Position numbers and translations under genes: made by a program
Source: Cliona cf. orientalis
Taxonomy: Eukaryota; Porifera; Demospongiae; Clionaida; Clionaidae
Length of the DNA stretch: 64,000 nt
Assembly (NCBI GenBank): GCA_963930775.1
Contig: OZ005698.1
Coordinates: 2,734,501 to 2,798,500 of the forward strand
Reading direction: 5' to 3'
The notes under the pieces: generated by a model
Databases searched by the model: none
The model's input: only the letters and a program-made list of their open reading frames with translations
Told to the model about the DNA's origin: nothing
Shown here: piece by piece, positions 42,525 through 53,934 of the stretch
Layout: the number at the start of each line of letters is the position of its first letter
How positions within the stretch are numbered: the stretch's first letter is position 1

Positions 42525-42563
42525 TGCATGAAGCTGTTACAGTATTGTTACAGCTTCATGCAA
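42525..42563. repeat. Short hairpin
   Basis: TTGCATGAAGCTGTTACA is followed by an inverted TGTTACAGCTTCATGCAA with a few-base loop, immediately upstream of LINE fragment 3. Confidence 0.6.
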
Positions 42564-42624
42564 GGCATACAGTCTCCTGGCCATGGATGAACCATTCATG
42601 TGCATGCAGTGCATGGCTTGAATT

Positions 42625-43640
42625 GTCTTGGAGTGAACATATTGCCAGAATCTGTAGCAAAACCAGAAAGCTAATTGGACTCCTGTACCGACGTTTCCAT
42701 CACTGCAGTCCAGAACTGTTGCTAAGACTTTACAAAGCTTTCATTCGTTCGCACCTTGAGTATGCACCGCAAGTATGTGCATGGGATCCTCACCTTATAA
42801 AAGATATCGAGCTTCTGGAGAACAGAGGGGTGGGAGCAGGGGGGGGGGGGGGCAGGGGGGCGATTGCCCCCTCCCCCCCCCCCCCCCCCCACTTTTTTAG
42901 GAGGAGGGGCATAGCCCCTCCACTTTTTGAGTCTGAACTTTCTTATACTAATTAGCTAATTTAGGAATTCATTGTGTATTTTATACCATGCACTGTTGAA
43001 GTAAATTTCTTACTGCCTGAATGAACCTCATTACACAGGAATAACTGATTCAAATTTTAGTCCCCAAAATGCCTCAGAAAGCATGCATCTGGTAATACCT
43101 AAAATCTCAAAATTTTCTGGGGGAGCATGCCCCCAGACCCCTCTAGGAGAGCTGCAAGCAGCAGGGGCCTTCGGCCCCAACCAATTCTGTGTCGGTTTGT
43201 ATGCCCCCTCACTTTTTTATTGCTTCCTAGCTACCCCTCTGGAGAAAACTCAGAGGTTTGCATTAAGGGGGTGTTGCAAAGAATGGTCTGCACCATACTC
43301 AGATTTACTTGACCTCTGCCAAGTCCCTTCTCTTTCAAATCGTCGCAAGGCAGCTAAGATGTGTCATCTTTACAAAATCGTTCATAGACTAGTCTTGTGG
43401 ATTGTGAAAAGGCTCCACGGTTGTTCGCAGATCCTTGCAATGCAGTATAATTGTCGGAGGAGTATATAAGTTATCCCAATTCAGATACAAACTTGCACAT
43501 TCATCTCAATATCAGTTCTCTTTTTACCTTGATTCCATCTCACTCTGGAACAACCTTTCTATAAGTAATGACTCTTTATTATCCTTGGCCCGTTTAAAAT
43601 ATTCTGTTGATCAAAACAATATTATAATAATAGTAATTAA
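42625..43640 (+). mobile_element. LINE 3'-end fragment 3, interrupted by an insertion
   Basis: The post-RT region reads SWSEHIARICSKTRKLIGLL, YRRFHHCSPELLLRLYKAF and RSHLEYAPQVCAWDPHL, then continues after the insertion as TQRFALRGCCKEWSAPYSDL and RKAAKMCHLYKIVHRL. It is close to the corresponding part of fragment 1. It lacks RT and endonuclease. Confidence 0.8.
42823..43238. mobile_element. 416-bp insertion with G/C runs nested in LINE fragment 3
   Basis: CTGGAGAA occurs at 42,815-42,822 and 43,239-43,246 on both sides, an 8-bp target duplication. The ends CAGAGGGGTG and TACCCCT are short inverted repeats of hAT type. The inside has long G and C homopolymers (42,840-42,890), so length here may be unreliable. 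Open frames inside are low-complexity and not supported as genes. Confidence 0.7.
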
Positions 43641-44490
43641 TTTATGTCTTGTAGTTTTAGAAGGTTACATGCTCTGTATTAGCTAATAGCTATTCATGTC
43701 AACCTTGTTGCTCTTATTGGCATCAGAAATATTATAGACATTAAACACTAACTAAAGTAGAAAAAAAAAGATTTTTAATTAATTAATTCAGGGGGGAACT
43801 GGGGACATAATTTTTGCATTTTGGACAATTTTTTTCTGCTTAGTGTTCTGGTCTCCTTGAAAAAAAAAAGAAAGACTACATTATTGATCATGCAGAAGTC
43901 CATGCACGTATACTATATCTCTAGCAATGTTGTTGGACATGACAGCCTGGTCTTCCAATCACTGCTCCACCGGTACTGGTGGTATATTTCTTTATTTCTT
44001 ACAATTAGTGACTGTTCACGATATGCACACACACAAAATTAATGTATAACGGTTGTAGCTAATTAATTATAGATGAGGTCATCTTAACAGTGCTCACTTT
44101 GTTATATAATCTCAACTGGTTATCCACTACCAGAATTTAAATGTCTTTGTACTTTCTTTACTCACAAATAAATCAGGCAAGTGGAATAATTATCAATTAT
44201 ACTGAATGAACAGAAGAGAATCAAATGTTTTAGGATCTAATCATGAACATCAACCACAGTAGTCGGTTAAAAATTGTTGGAGACAACTTGTGTACAATTC
44301 TATGTTACATGTAATAACAAAACATAAAATAATTTTCACACAGCAGCCAATTTCTAAGGTTACACACCATAACCAAAATGAAAAGTAACTATATAAATGA
44401 ATATTTGGAGAGTTGAGTTTATGCTATAGGCTAAGCTAGCTTAAGATAATAAAGCAGAGCTTAATGTCAGTTACTTAAAAAGAATGTGGC
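43641..44490. other. AT-rich stretch, no gene seen
   Basis: This holds only a fragment of the TTAGTGT-type repeat with an A-run near 43,835-43,870. I find no other supported feature. Confidence 0.4.
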
Positions 44491-44499
44491 CAGTAATGG

Positions 44500-45835
44500 A
44501 GTATTCAGGCTTACTTCTTTATCATAATGATTGTGTAGATGCATTGCTTTTGTTTGCATGCATCATTGATTTCATCTACGGTCTCCAAATTAGGAAGTGT
44601 GATCACTGAACCATATTCCTGGGAGGAGGTGGGCTGGGAGCAGTGGGCGCATATTATGCAAATCAAAGTAGCGTGGTGTACACGTAATATCAGCTGGAGT
44701 ACAAGGTGTGCAGCTGTTTGCTGAACCTTTTTATGAGGGCCTTTTAAATTACTATTTCACCAGGAGTTTCCTCATACACTGCATTCCGTCCTTCGTAAGA
44801 GAGCATGCAGCTGGTCTTAGACTAGTCTTTTTGGACTTCCTCGGCTTAAAGTATACAACTGGTCCACTATATCTGTAAACGACGCTGCATATTATGCGTA
44901 ATACTATACTATGTACTATGCATGATCATAGCTTTACCATTGTTACTCTTTTTCGCTGTATATATGATCTAGACTACAAGCAGGATGCTGGTTACAAAAC
45001 AGCTGAGGCTGGCTATTGTTCCTAATGCAGCTGTAATTGCTATGGTATAGAATCTGATGATGTATGTTGTCCGATGTTGTCATAGTTAACTTGAAAGTTG
45101 TATCCAGTAGCTACTTGTTTGTCAGTTAAGGTGGTAAGTTGCTGAGAATCTGATGTGGATGGTTCACTCTTAGTGGTCATATTAGGAAGACCATTAATAA
45201 ATATATCTATTAAATTTAGTATTATACAAGTGACAATTAAGATGTATTATCTTGCTAAGAATATTATTATTTCAGTGCATGCTGATCACATTTCTCTTCA
45301 AGAAAATTCTACCTAGCTATAAACATTCCATATAACATAATTATAAATTATGTTTCTATACTCAGGCCAGTACTATCATTCTTTATTACATTGATACCAT
45401 AATAATAATGGCTAACGAACATCATCAGCTACAATTCATAAAAATTAATATTTAATGGTAATAATACAAGCTGCATAGAGAAGCACTAGTATATGATGTG
45501 ATTTCTGTGTGGAGTATAATAGCTACGTAATTAACATTAATTTTCTACCGTAGCTGCCGAGTCATCACTATAGTTCCTATCAAAATAAGTCATGATGAAT
45601 GCCAACATTGGAGAATTTATAATCACTCCTCTCTGAGAGTAAACTAACAGCTACTGTATAATTGTCTTTAGCACCAGAAATGTCAATAATAAGCCATGAC
45701 AATGCACTTTCCTATCCAAGAAGGTACATACTACAGTAACAATGAAAATGGATTTCAGTTTGCAGACCACCAGCTCTCCAGTGATGAATGCAATGATAAT
45801 TTAACTGTGATTGTTTATAACAACACAATTTAATT
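44500..45835 (-). pseudogene. Probable broken receptor-like gene remnants
   Basis: On the minus strand, read from high to low coordinate: the duplicated segment 45,835-45,273 (SWLIIDISGAKDNYTVAVSLL after an acceptor, then a frameshift), a hydrophobic segment at about 45,060-44,972 (AITAALGTIASLSCFVTSIL), and tail-like pieces at about 44,880-44,745 (YFKPRKSKKTS, then in another frame NAVYEETPGEIVI and a stop) and 44,635-44,510 (EYGSVITLPNLETVDEIN). The order ectodomain, helix, tyrosine-containing tail suggests a single-pass receptor, but stops and frame changes break it. I do not recognise the family. Confidence 0.35.
45273..45835. repeat. Duplicated segment, copy 2 (partner 41,755-42,330)
   Basis: Same content as the 41,755 copy with small deletions and substitutions; see that entry for the shared blocks. 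The two copies differ by an 11-nt indel and a one-base indel within the protein-like part. Confidence 0.6.
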
Positions 45836-46740
45836 TCCCAGCAAGGCCAGCAGGCTCCGCCCATTTTGAATCAGTGATCGTTCATGGTCAGGTAGATACC
45901 GTGCTAAATACCTGACTGGTGACTATGCCCCTGAAATGTTGATCACCTAGCTATACTATATTTTCTAGTCTCAAGAGCGCCAGTATACTTGGGCATGCAA
46001 TTATAATCATTATGAGCATTTACTCAGCCTTCTCCTCTGACAGTATACAGTTAGCTAATTATCTCCAAATTAACTGTATATTGATGCTACACAACTGCTC
46101 AAGAACTACACCCCCACAAACATAATTTTTATGGCACTAGCTACATGTAGCTATAATATTATTTGCTATCTAGTTCAGAAAATTAATGGCCCTCCTTGGA
46201 CTGTCCATGCAACTGTGCATGGTTTCGAGTATAAATGATTAGCATGCAGGGTTAGTTTCAAGGGTCTGTATGGCAGGATTGTCCTGGGCAGACCAAATGT
46301 ACCATAATTTGTGGGGAGGGGGGGAAGGGGACTGTTGATGGCATCATATGTCCCGCATGCAGGATGATAATGCTATAATTTCAAGAGACTTCACTTTGTA
46401 ATACTTAATTGGAAATACCAGCTGATCAGTTAAAATACACCCGGGCTGCTCACTGGCTCTTTCTATTATAGCTATATAATAGCTAGCTACTCACTTTTAT
46501 TTTTACGGGATAGATGTAGCTATATACTGGTAGTGAAATGGAAGAGGGAAAGCGTGGGGATGAGGCTGCAGAAAAATCAATATCTCTCTTGGATATGAGG
46601 CATGCATGCAACCTTCTATAGCTAGCTACTGCCTATAGTAACCATAATAATAATTATTATTATTTTTTTCAAAGGAGGGGCTGGGAATGAGTTTAATATC
46701 AAGTTGAGGATGCTCCTTTAAATATGATAGTTAATTATCT
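45836..46740. other. AT-rich stretch, no gene seen
   Basis: No supported coding region. A G-run occurs near 46,313-46,330. Confidence 0.4.
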
Positions 46741-46945
46741 TGGCATAAAATTTCCCCTTTAATAGAATAAGCTAAGTTGTATAGCTACATGAGGTAATTT
46801 TATGCCAACATCACTGGCATAAAGGCCTCCCTTGCTGTACAGCAAGGCAGACTTGGCATAAAATTTTCCCTTGATGCAGCAAGCAGGGATTGGCATAAAA
46901 ACCTCCCTTACTAGCTACAGCAAGAAAATTTCTTCAATTTTATGC
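46741..46945. repeat. Short repeats around TTGGCATAAA
   Basis: The motif (T)GGCATAAA followed by an A/G-rich then CCTT-containing block occurs four times (near 46,741, 46,816, 46,855 and 46,890), with inverted AATTTTATGCCA and AATTTTATGC near 46,796 and 46,937, giving possible hairpins. Confidence 0.5.
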
Positions 46946-47564
46946 TAAATTTAATTATGACATGTGCGACCATTCCACTCAGAGATGGCACTTGGGAAGA
47001 ATGCATAGATATATGAGTACAAGAATTGCGATGAATGAGCATGCACGTATTCAAGTATTGGGACGAGAGCGTTCCTGGCCCATTTAATCTACAGTACTAT
47101 CTAGACTGCCAACCTTAGATGATATAATAATAATATTATTATAGTAGTATAGATTTTGTTTTGCTTAAAACAAAAAGAAAAATTCCAAGAGCCACTACAG
47201 CTAGCTAGTTGATATTTCTATGCATGACTATGGTTTCTAATGCTATATGTATGTGCAGTTCAAGCATCATTCCTAGTCCAATGCAGAATAGCTAAATTGT
47301 CATACAAGTGGGTTTGGCTAAATTTTCGTATATCCTGGTATGACGCAAACGTAATCGCGATCAACCCCTTAGGACACTAGTAAAATGCTAATTTCTTACG
47401 TTAAATACGTACAATATCGAAATCGTTATGTACAGAGATCCTAATTAGATTATCGGCGCGTGGTTATGACGCAATCACACGCGCATAATAATATACGCGG
47501 TATGGATGGGGGGGGGGGGGGTTGCCAATGTTAGTCTCGAGGGTTTGCCACGGTCTAAGAAAGG

Positions 47565-47700
47565 GGGGAAATAATGATCGGTAGCAGCGACAACAGCGGT
47601 GGTGTAGTATTTGGGGCTCTTGTGTGTGGAATAGAATGAAGCGGTTCGAATCTCGCTCGCTTTTCTTGAAATTTTTTAAAGTTCTCGTAGGATCTCTGTA
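47565..47700 (+). mobile_element. tRNA-headed SINE-like unit, family 2 (+ copy)
   Basis: CAGCGACAACAGCGGTGGTG leads into a GGGGCTCTT segment and a B box GGTTCGAATCT at 47,643-47,653. The same order, inverted, is at 53,935-54,045. The A box is degraded here. Confidence 0.5.
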
Positions 47701-47755
47701 CATAACGAGATACAATATACACCGCCATAATAGTAGCTATTAATTAACCTGAGAA

Positions 47756-48110
47756 TAGCGATTACAGACCTCCAAATTTCACCAGTTTTTCCGCGGAACT
47801 TCTCCTAGTGGGATATCAATGTTCGAGTATCAGAAGGTAGCTCTCCACGAGCTCTATCCAACGGCGCTTGTAACGCGATCGTAGGCAAAACTGTTACGAA
47901 GCCACGCCCACCTAAACTTTCTCCATAGAAATTTAATACAAGCAAAAATGAAGCTAGCGGCGATTCCGCGGGACCGATTTGCAAGGTTAAGGCCTCCGTA
48001 GATAGCTTTTTCATTGAGCTATCTACTGCAATTTGTTTCATGAGTGTACTCGTAGCCAGAGCCGAGATATTCACGATCTACTGTAGGCCCTTGGAGGTCT
48101 GTAATCGCTA
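47756..48110. mobile_element. MITE with 20-bp TAGCGATTACAG ends
   Basis: The ends are TAGCGATTACAGACCTCCAA and its exact complement at 48,091-48,110. CTGAGAA flanks both sides (to 47,755, and 48,111-48,117). A related copy, itself interrupted, makes up 49,089-49,786. No coding capacity. Confidence 0.8.
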
Positions 48111-48479
48111 CTGAGAACAATTGACTTATAGCAAGGCTTTGGTGATGCCCCCTTCAAATTTTATAATCCAATATAGCTTATTGCTACTATTGCACAGTAA
48201 GCCCACCAATACGAGTGCACTACACCAGGTGGTTTTGGATCTGGCGGGGAATGATGTAACTTTACCCCCATTGCATCAGGTTTACGCCCATTTTTATGTG
48301 GCCTTACGGCCTAATGATATTCATATGATCGCTTGCGGGTCGCGATCGCGTTTGCGTCGTAACATGCCCTGCCCGGGCTAATACATGATTCCAGGCTACG
48401 ACAATCATTATCATTATAGTATCATTGCTTTATATCATAAAAATATGCCGCAGTATCATGTGATATAATAATAATATTA

Positions 48480-48629
48480 TTATATGACGCATGCGTACAA
48501 CTGTACTGACAGCGCCGGATATCGCACTTTCCTTTTTTGTAGAGTGTGTTCTTATAAGTTACGCCTAGGACCGTTTCTGTGCAAATTGGAAGGGTATTGC
48601 GCGCAGTTGCTGGAAGAGAAAGAAGTAGC
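48480..48629 (+). promoter_or_regulatory. Putative promoter and 5' UTR of the signal-peptide exon
   Basis: Immediately upstream of the ATG at 48,630 is a more GC-rich stretch with the palindrome ACGCATGCGT (48,486-48,495), CGCCGGATATCGC, and no clear TATA box. Assigned by position only. Confidence 0.3.
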
Positions 48630-48702
48630 ATGGCTTACAAGATTCAGCCATTAATTATTATTGTGCTGTTGATCAATACTGCCCACTACAATTTTGCGAA
48701 TG
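48630..48702 (+). CDS. Signal-peptide exon, likely exon 1 of the downstream SRCR gene
   Basis: The ATG begins 24 codons that read as a secretory signal peptide: MAYKIQPL, a hydrophobic core IIIVLLI and a polar NTAHYNFAN end. The exon stops in phase 1 at the strong donor GTAAGT (48,703), the same phase used by every SRCR and EGF exon in the window. The next phase-compatible acceptor I can link on this strand is at 62,919, where the joined codon gives Gly followed by [10 protein letters not shown], the normal start of an SRCR domain. That would make a 14.2-kb intron. The exon itself is well supported; the link to 62,919 is inference. Confidence 0.55.
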
Positions 48703-48749
48703 GTAAGTGAATTACAATGTAGTATCGTTGCGTCCCGCGGACGCCCGCA

Positions 48750-48775
48750 TTTTTTTTTTTTTTTTTTTTTTTTTT
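48750..48775. repeat. T26 homopolymer
   Basis: A 26-nt T run lies about 50 nt into the intron that follows the signal-peptide exon. It is a simple tract. Confidence 0.9.
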
Positions 48776-49088
48776 GCGCTTCACTGATCGCGCACACCGG
48801 GCATGGCATTTGTGATCGATCGCGCAAGCATTGCATGCAAATAGGGATTTCCCACTATAATCATATTATTAGTCTAGCAAGATATTCAATGATTATGGTA
48901 CTTAATTAGTAGAGTACTATTGTTTACACTAGTACAACGTCGTTAATAATTATTTTTAGCTCTATGGAAATTTGTATGTATAAATCTGTTTTAGTAAGCC
49001 TAGTAACTTGAATTGAACAAGCGTCACTCCTTCAAGGAAACACCCAGCGCTGAATAGGCCTCATCGGTTAACCGTATACGCCTATCAG

Positions 49089-49786
49089 TAGCGACAAGAG
49101 TATATAAGAGGAGGGAGAGAGAGTGTCCTACTTCCTATTGCTGTGTGCAAACACCCTTTGCCAAGTACAGAGGTCAATATGGTCAGCACTACATAAAGGT
49201 TACCACAAACCAGTACAGGTGCATGACCACCCACAGTATTTTAGTCCTTATCATTGCTCACTAGACCACTATCATGTGTGCAAGTACATGCAAGCGCGCG
49301 GTTATATGCCAGACGTTTGTGGTGAGTTTGTGTGTAAGATAGTGTAACTTGACCTCTGTACTTGGCAAAGGGTGTTTGCACACAGCAATAGGAAGTAGGA
49401 TACTCTCTCTCCCTCCTTTTATATACTCTTGGTAGCGATATCCAACCTCTAAATTTCACTGATTTTTCCGCGGATTATATTTTAGTGGAATATCAGTGTT
49501 CGAGTATCAGACGGTAGCTCTCCACGAGCTCTATCCAACGGTGCTTGTAACGTGTCCGTAGATAAAACCGGTACGTAGCCACGCCCACCTAAACTTTCCT
49601 CATAGAAACTTAATACAAACAAAAACGTAGCTAGCAGCGGTTCCGCTGAACCGGTTTGCACGGTTAAGGCGTCAGTAGATAGCTCATTCAGTGAGCTATC
49701 CAGCGCATTTTTTCCCGTGAGTGTACTCCTAGCCAGAGCTGAGATATTTTCGATTTACTGGAGGCCCTTGGAGGTTGGACATCGCT
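49089..49786. mobile_element. TAGCGAT-type MITE (copy 2), split by a nested MITE
   Basis: Its body (49,433-49,786) matches the 47,756-48,110 element over nearly the whole length. Its left tip TAGCGA is at 49,089-49,094, displaced by the nested element. CTATCAG lies on both outer sides (49,082-49,088 and 49,788-49,794) as the target duplication. Confidence 0.75.
49095..49431. mobile_element. 337-bp MITE nested in the TAGCGAT element
   Basis: Inverted arms of about 75 bp start CAAGAGTATATAA and run to AAGTACAGAGGTCAA with few mismatches. GTAGCGA is duplicated at 49,088-49,094 and 49,432-49,438, a 7-bp target duplication taken from the host element. Open frames across the arms are not genes. 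Confidence 0.8.
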
Positions 49787-49794
49787 ACTATCAG

Positions 49795-50179
49795 TAGCGA
49801 TTCCGGATGATCGACCTAGGCGCATAAAAGCAGTTATAACTCAGCACCGGAGGGGATTGTCAACAAAAAACACAATTCACAAGATAGCTTAGGAAATTCT
49901 CTTTCATTTAAGCCTCGAAATAAGTAAATCGGTTGAATACACGCCTTGCATATTTAATTTTTAACTCTATGGAGAAATAATATATATATACGGAAAAACA
50001 ATAATCGGCGCGTAAATCGGGCACACTTCAACCTTTCAACAACAACAAAAAAATAAAACACATATCGCTGAATAAGCCTCACCGAGTGGGAGCTATCGAC
50101 ACCTTAACCATATAAATTGCTATTGCCACCAGTTTGCACCATCGAGCCGAAAAATTAGGCGTCCGGAATCGATATCGCT
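49795..50179. mobile_element. TAGCGAT-ended MITE, copy of 38,013-38,378
   Basis: Starts TAGCGATTCCGGATGATCGA and matches the 38,013 element throughout. The 8-bp ACTATCAG flanks it exactly (49,787-49,794 and 50,180-50,187). Its left target copy is shared with the right side of the preceding element. Confidence 0.85.
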
Positions 50180-50187
50180 ACTATCAG

Positions 50188-50815
50188 ACGCTACTTTGCG
50201 ATATCAAAGCGAAAAATCGGGCGTCCGGACGCAAGGGGTATACCCCGGTATAATAAAAGGTAATCGGCTGTGTCGTCGTTGTTAGCACAAAAATCGCCAT
50301 ATCTCGAGATGTAGGCGTCTAAGCGACTCGTAAGCATAACGAATTAATCGAATTCGGCGAAAAACTGGCTTCAGTGTGCGTCAAATCGAGGGATACGGTC
50401 CATGAGCGTCACAAATAGTCGAACAAATAGTGCCTATTTGTTGGCCACCGTAGCCACACCTATCGACAGTGCCCATCAATGTATGATGCATGCCCATAAT
50501 TTGTGCTTTCTGCTCATGCGCACAACTAACTGGCCAAGCGTATGACTGGTAATTTGTAAAGATAGCCGATGTTCTAAATAATGCTCGTGACGTCTACAGT
50601 GACTGAAATCTGAAGCCCCATGGAACCAATCAGTATGTAAGATAGTTTACTATACCAAAACATATCTATAGATTGCGCAATGTGTGCGCGGAGTACTATG
50701 TCTATGTGCTCTACAGAGCTCTAGTTACATACATGTACAGTGGCTAGGTAGCTACATAGCTAGCTATAGCTAGTTGCAATGTTGGTCCACCCTGGGCCCA
50801 GCCAGTTGAGAGCAA
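50188..50815. other. Stretch with no recognised feature
   Basis: Moderately GC-rich to about 50,450 and AT-rich afterwards. I find no gene or repeat that I can support. Confidence 0.4.
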
Positions 50816-50819
50816 TGTA

Positions 50820-51097
50820 AGGCCACTCCAAATAAATTTCCTGTTTCCTGTCCTGGAAACAACTAATGTAGTATGCGGGTGGGCGGTAAACTTCCCATTA
50901 TTAAATTTACATAGTAGCAAGGCCTACAGGAAACACTTAAACTAATTAATTATCACTTGAGGTAAGTATACTACGTGTACAAAAGTAAATGCGGATATTG
51001 CATACATACAAAAGTACTAATATTTGGAAAATTTCGTGACATGCTAGAAAAGATGCGGACAGTGGACAGGAAACAGGAAATTTATTTGGAGTGGCCT
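50820..51097. mobile_element. MITE with perfect 34-bp inverted ends
   Basis: The ends at 50,820-50,853 and 51,064-51,097 (start AGGCCACTCCAAATAAATTT) are exact complements. The 210-bp interior is non-coding. Target duplication is not clear. Confidence 0.8.
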
Positions 51098-51405
51098 AAA
51101 AATGGGACCTTCTCCTAGATACTATAATATAATATTATGGTAGTACTATACCACCACTGAACTCGCATCTTATATCGTATACAAATCTGAAAAGCCATAA
51201 TTATAACTACTTCACTTAATTAGAAGTTCAGCTAAGAAAATCAAGTTTGTAGCTAGCTAGCTAATTATAGCTAAATCGGTTGCCAATGTATATGCTGACA
51301 TGCTTTTATTGGCATAATACTTTGTATATACTTGAAAAGAATGAGGAGGTAGCTATCGTGAAGTGTGCCTATAGTTAATAGGATGAGATCTTCGGATGTA
51401 TTGTA

Positions 51406-51808
51406 CCAGAGGAGGTTCGACAGGGTCAAAAGGTTACAATTAGGTAATCACGTGCTCCCATATGTTTGTATGGAAGTACTAATTTCACCGCTGTAGCTAC
51501 CCCGGTTATCTTGCTACGAAAGTGTCTCTACGTGTATCTAATACTAGTTCAATTGGCCCTGTACCCTTCGTGAACGATTTTCTAGGCTATGACTTTTGCG
51601 ACCTTGGACAGCAAGACAAGCTGCTGTAGCGAGTATGATGGCATAGAAAAGCCACCGATTACATCTAAAATGTCTGTCACCTGCCTTGGAGAAAGCAGTG
51701 CCTATCACCATGATAAATCAAGACTGCCTAAATTGGGGGTCAAAGTATAAGAATGCTTATTAACAGAGGGTTATTGCTGACCTTTTGATCCTGTCGAACC
51801 TCTTCTGG
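51406..51808. mobile_element. MITE with 28-bp inverted ends at a TA target
   Basis: CCAGAGGAGGTTCGACAGGG is inverted at 51,781-51,808 with two mismatches over 28 bp, and TA flanks both sides. This fits a Tc1/mariner-type non-autonomous element. Confidence 0.75.
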
Positions 51809-52457
51809 TATCGTACCATCGCAAAAAGAGTCCATGGGCGGTGCACCTCCCTTTGAATCTAGACTGGGGGATGGGCCGATATTCGAAGTATCAGTGGACG
51901 CGTCCAGTTAAATTAATCATGGTATCCTCTCAGTCTGAGTCATAATTTGAAAAGTAGCCGCGGGTTACTATGATTTCAGTCTTATTCAAGCACGGTTAGT
52001 TACCAATCGAGAATGAGGGTGGCCGGCCATCGGGCCGATACTGCACCATTGTACTGTTGACGACTGTCTTATTAAGTGGGCATGGTTACAATAGCTAGCT
52101 GTGCACGATCGTTCTTTGCCGGAGGGGGGGGGGGATTTTCATAATGGGCCCTCTTTCACGATGGTAAGGTACTTGCATGGCTTGAGCATAATATAGTCTA
52201 GGTTAGTTTTCTCGCAAGCTCTATATTAATAGATCTAGAGTCGGAGTATTTTTTTCACTAGCTACTATCAATCTTAAAATAGCTACAGAGGACAAAATTT
52301 TGCCTTTTCATAACTTAAGGAAATCTTTAATTAAGGTGATCGAACTTTTGGACAGATACAGAGGTTACTAAGTCTTGTAGATTGTAAACCTAAATTAGGT
52401 GATGTATATATCTGAAAAGTTAAGTGTTTATAATAGCTAATTAATTATAACAATTTA

Positions 52458-53430
52458 CAGTCAAGCCTCTGAACAAAGGACACTTTGGGGACGGGCCTTT
52501 TGTCCTTTGTTCGGAGGTTGTCCTTATCTCGGAGGTTTGCCACATTTGACCTTTAATAATCTTTAATAGGGCAGAGATTGATTGGAATGTACTAACTATG
52601 ACAATTGAATGTTCAAAACCTAATAATATGTGTTATGAGTGAATCATTGCATGACACGATTGCATGTTACTGATCATGAATAAAGTAGGCACGCAGTGTC
52701 GCTTGTCTTGCAGATGCATGCTTTAGGTTAACAATCTTGTCAATATTTGCAATTGAACTGACAGACAAGGCTTCATGTCCATGCCCTTTATATTTAAAAA
52801 TAGCACACATCTTCTAAAGCAGTTATAGTCAGCTTCCTTGTAAGTTGTCAATCTGGAAGGGGTTCTTGTTGATCAACGTCATTGTCCTCATCTCCTTCCA
52901 TTAATTTTGCTGAGGAGCTGGTTATGGATTTGAAATACTATGACATGTGTGTATCACCTCTATGGACCTACGCCTTACATAGATAAGATGGAGTTGGTTG
53001 ACTCATTAACATTATTCCAGTGGCCTTGATCATGTACGTATATTTGCATCTGCGTGCGCTTGGTAGTGTGATATACTATGTGTGTATCACCTCTATAGAC
53101 CTACGCCTTACATAGATAAGATGGAGTTGGTGGACTCATTAACATTATTTCAGTGGCCTTGATCATGTACGTATATTTGTATCTGCGTGCGCTTGGTAGT
53201 GTGGGCATGGCACATTTTTGAGGGCGTGGTTTCCTGATGTCTGTTATTTAGAAGCGAATTTGTATCATTGGGAGCTGGACTTTTGTCCGCTGTCCAGGAA
53301 CGAGAAGTGTCCGCTTCTCGGAGGTTGCGTAAGTACTACAATCATGCTAAATCCAATCCGTAACATGACACTTGTCCGTTGTAGAGAGGTTGTCCTCTTC
53401 TCGGAAGGTCCGTTATCGGAGGCTCGACTG
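52458..53430. mobile_element. Pogo/Tigger-like non-autonomous element with internal duplication
   Basis: The ends CAGTCAAGCCTC and, inverted, CAGTCGAGCCTC are flanked by TA. Near both ends GTCC..GG and CGGAGGTTGTCC blocks recur. Inside, a 133-bp segment (starting GTATCACCTCTAT at 52,951 and 53,084) is repeated in tandem. No intact transposase is visible. Confidence 0.65.
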
Positions 53431-53934
53431 TACTGACTCAGAGGTGTGCTCTTATATTCTGCTCCATGATGTGTAACTAGTGCATGACAGACCTACTAGC
53501 TATAGAGCGACTGCGCGTGATGTCATCACCCATATAAACCAATGTAAATTTTCATGTAAATTCACTTCCGCATGGCAAGCAAGAATCGCGTACAAATACT
53601 TGAGCCACAGTTACAGTTCTTCTGAAATTACTATACATATGGACACCTTTCCACTTGGTTTATATTACTGCTATGCTAGTTTGTGAAAAAAATTTGAAGG
53701 TAGCCCTACAAAGTGAGCAATTCAGTTTTAATTTGCCATGCAGAAATGAATGTCATTGCAGTCGCTCTATAGCTAGCGAGGCTACCGTATTTTCCCGCTA
53801 TAAAGCACATGCGCTTATGTCTCCACAGGAAGAAAACCTGTGCTTAATAGCGAAGTGTGCCTTGTTACGACGCAAATGCGATCTAACGCAAATGCGATCT
53901 ATCAACACTTAGAAAAATTCGACAGGGAAAAAAA

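Noticed and set aside
42823-43238. Glycine- and proline-rich proteins from the G/C tracts
   Set aside because: The reading is homopolymer translation inside a transposon.
41755-45835. 560-bp direct repeats as LTRs of a 4-kb element
   Set aside because: No LTR-type termini or retroviral-type genes lie between them; the interior holds a LINE fragment and unrelated sequence, so a duplicated segment is the simpler reading.
48121-48381. 86-residue ORF after the MITE at 47,756
   Set aside because: It has no domain, no splice support, and its end resembles dispersed repeat DNA near 54,290.
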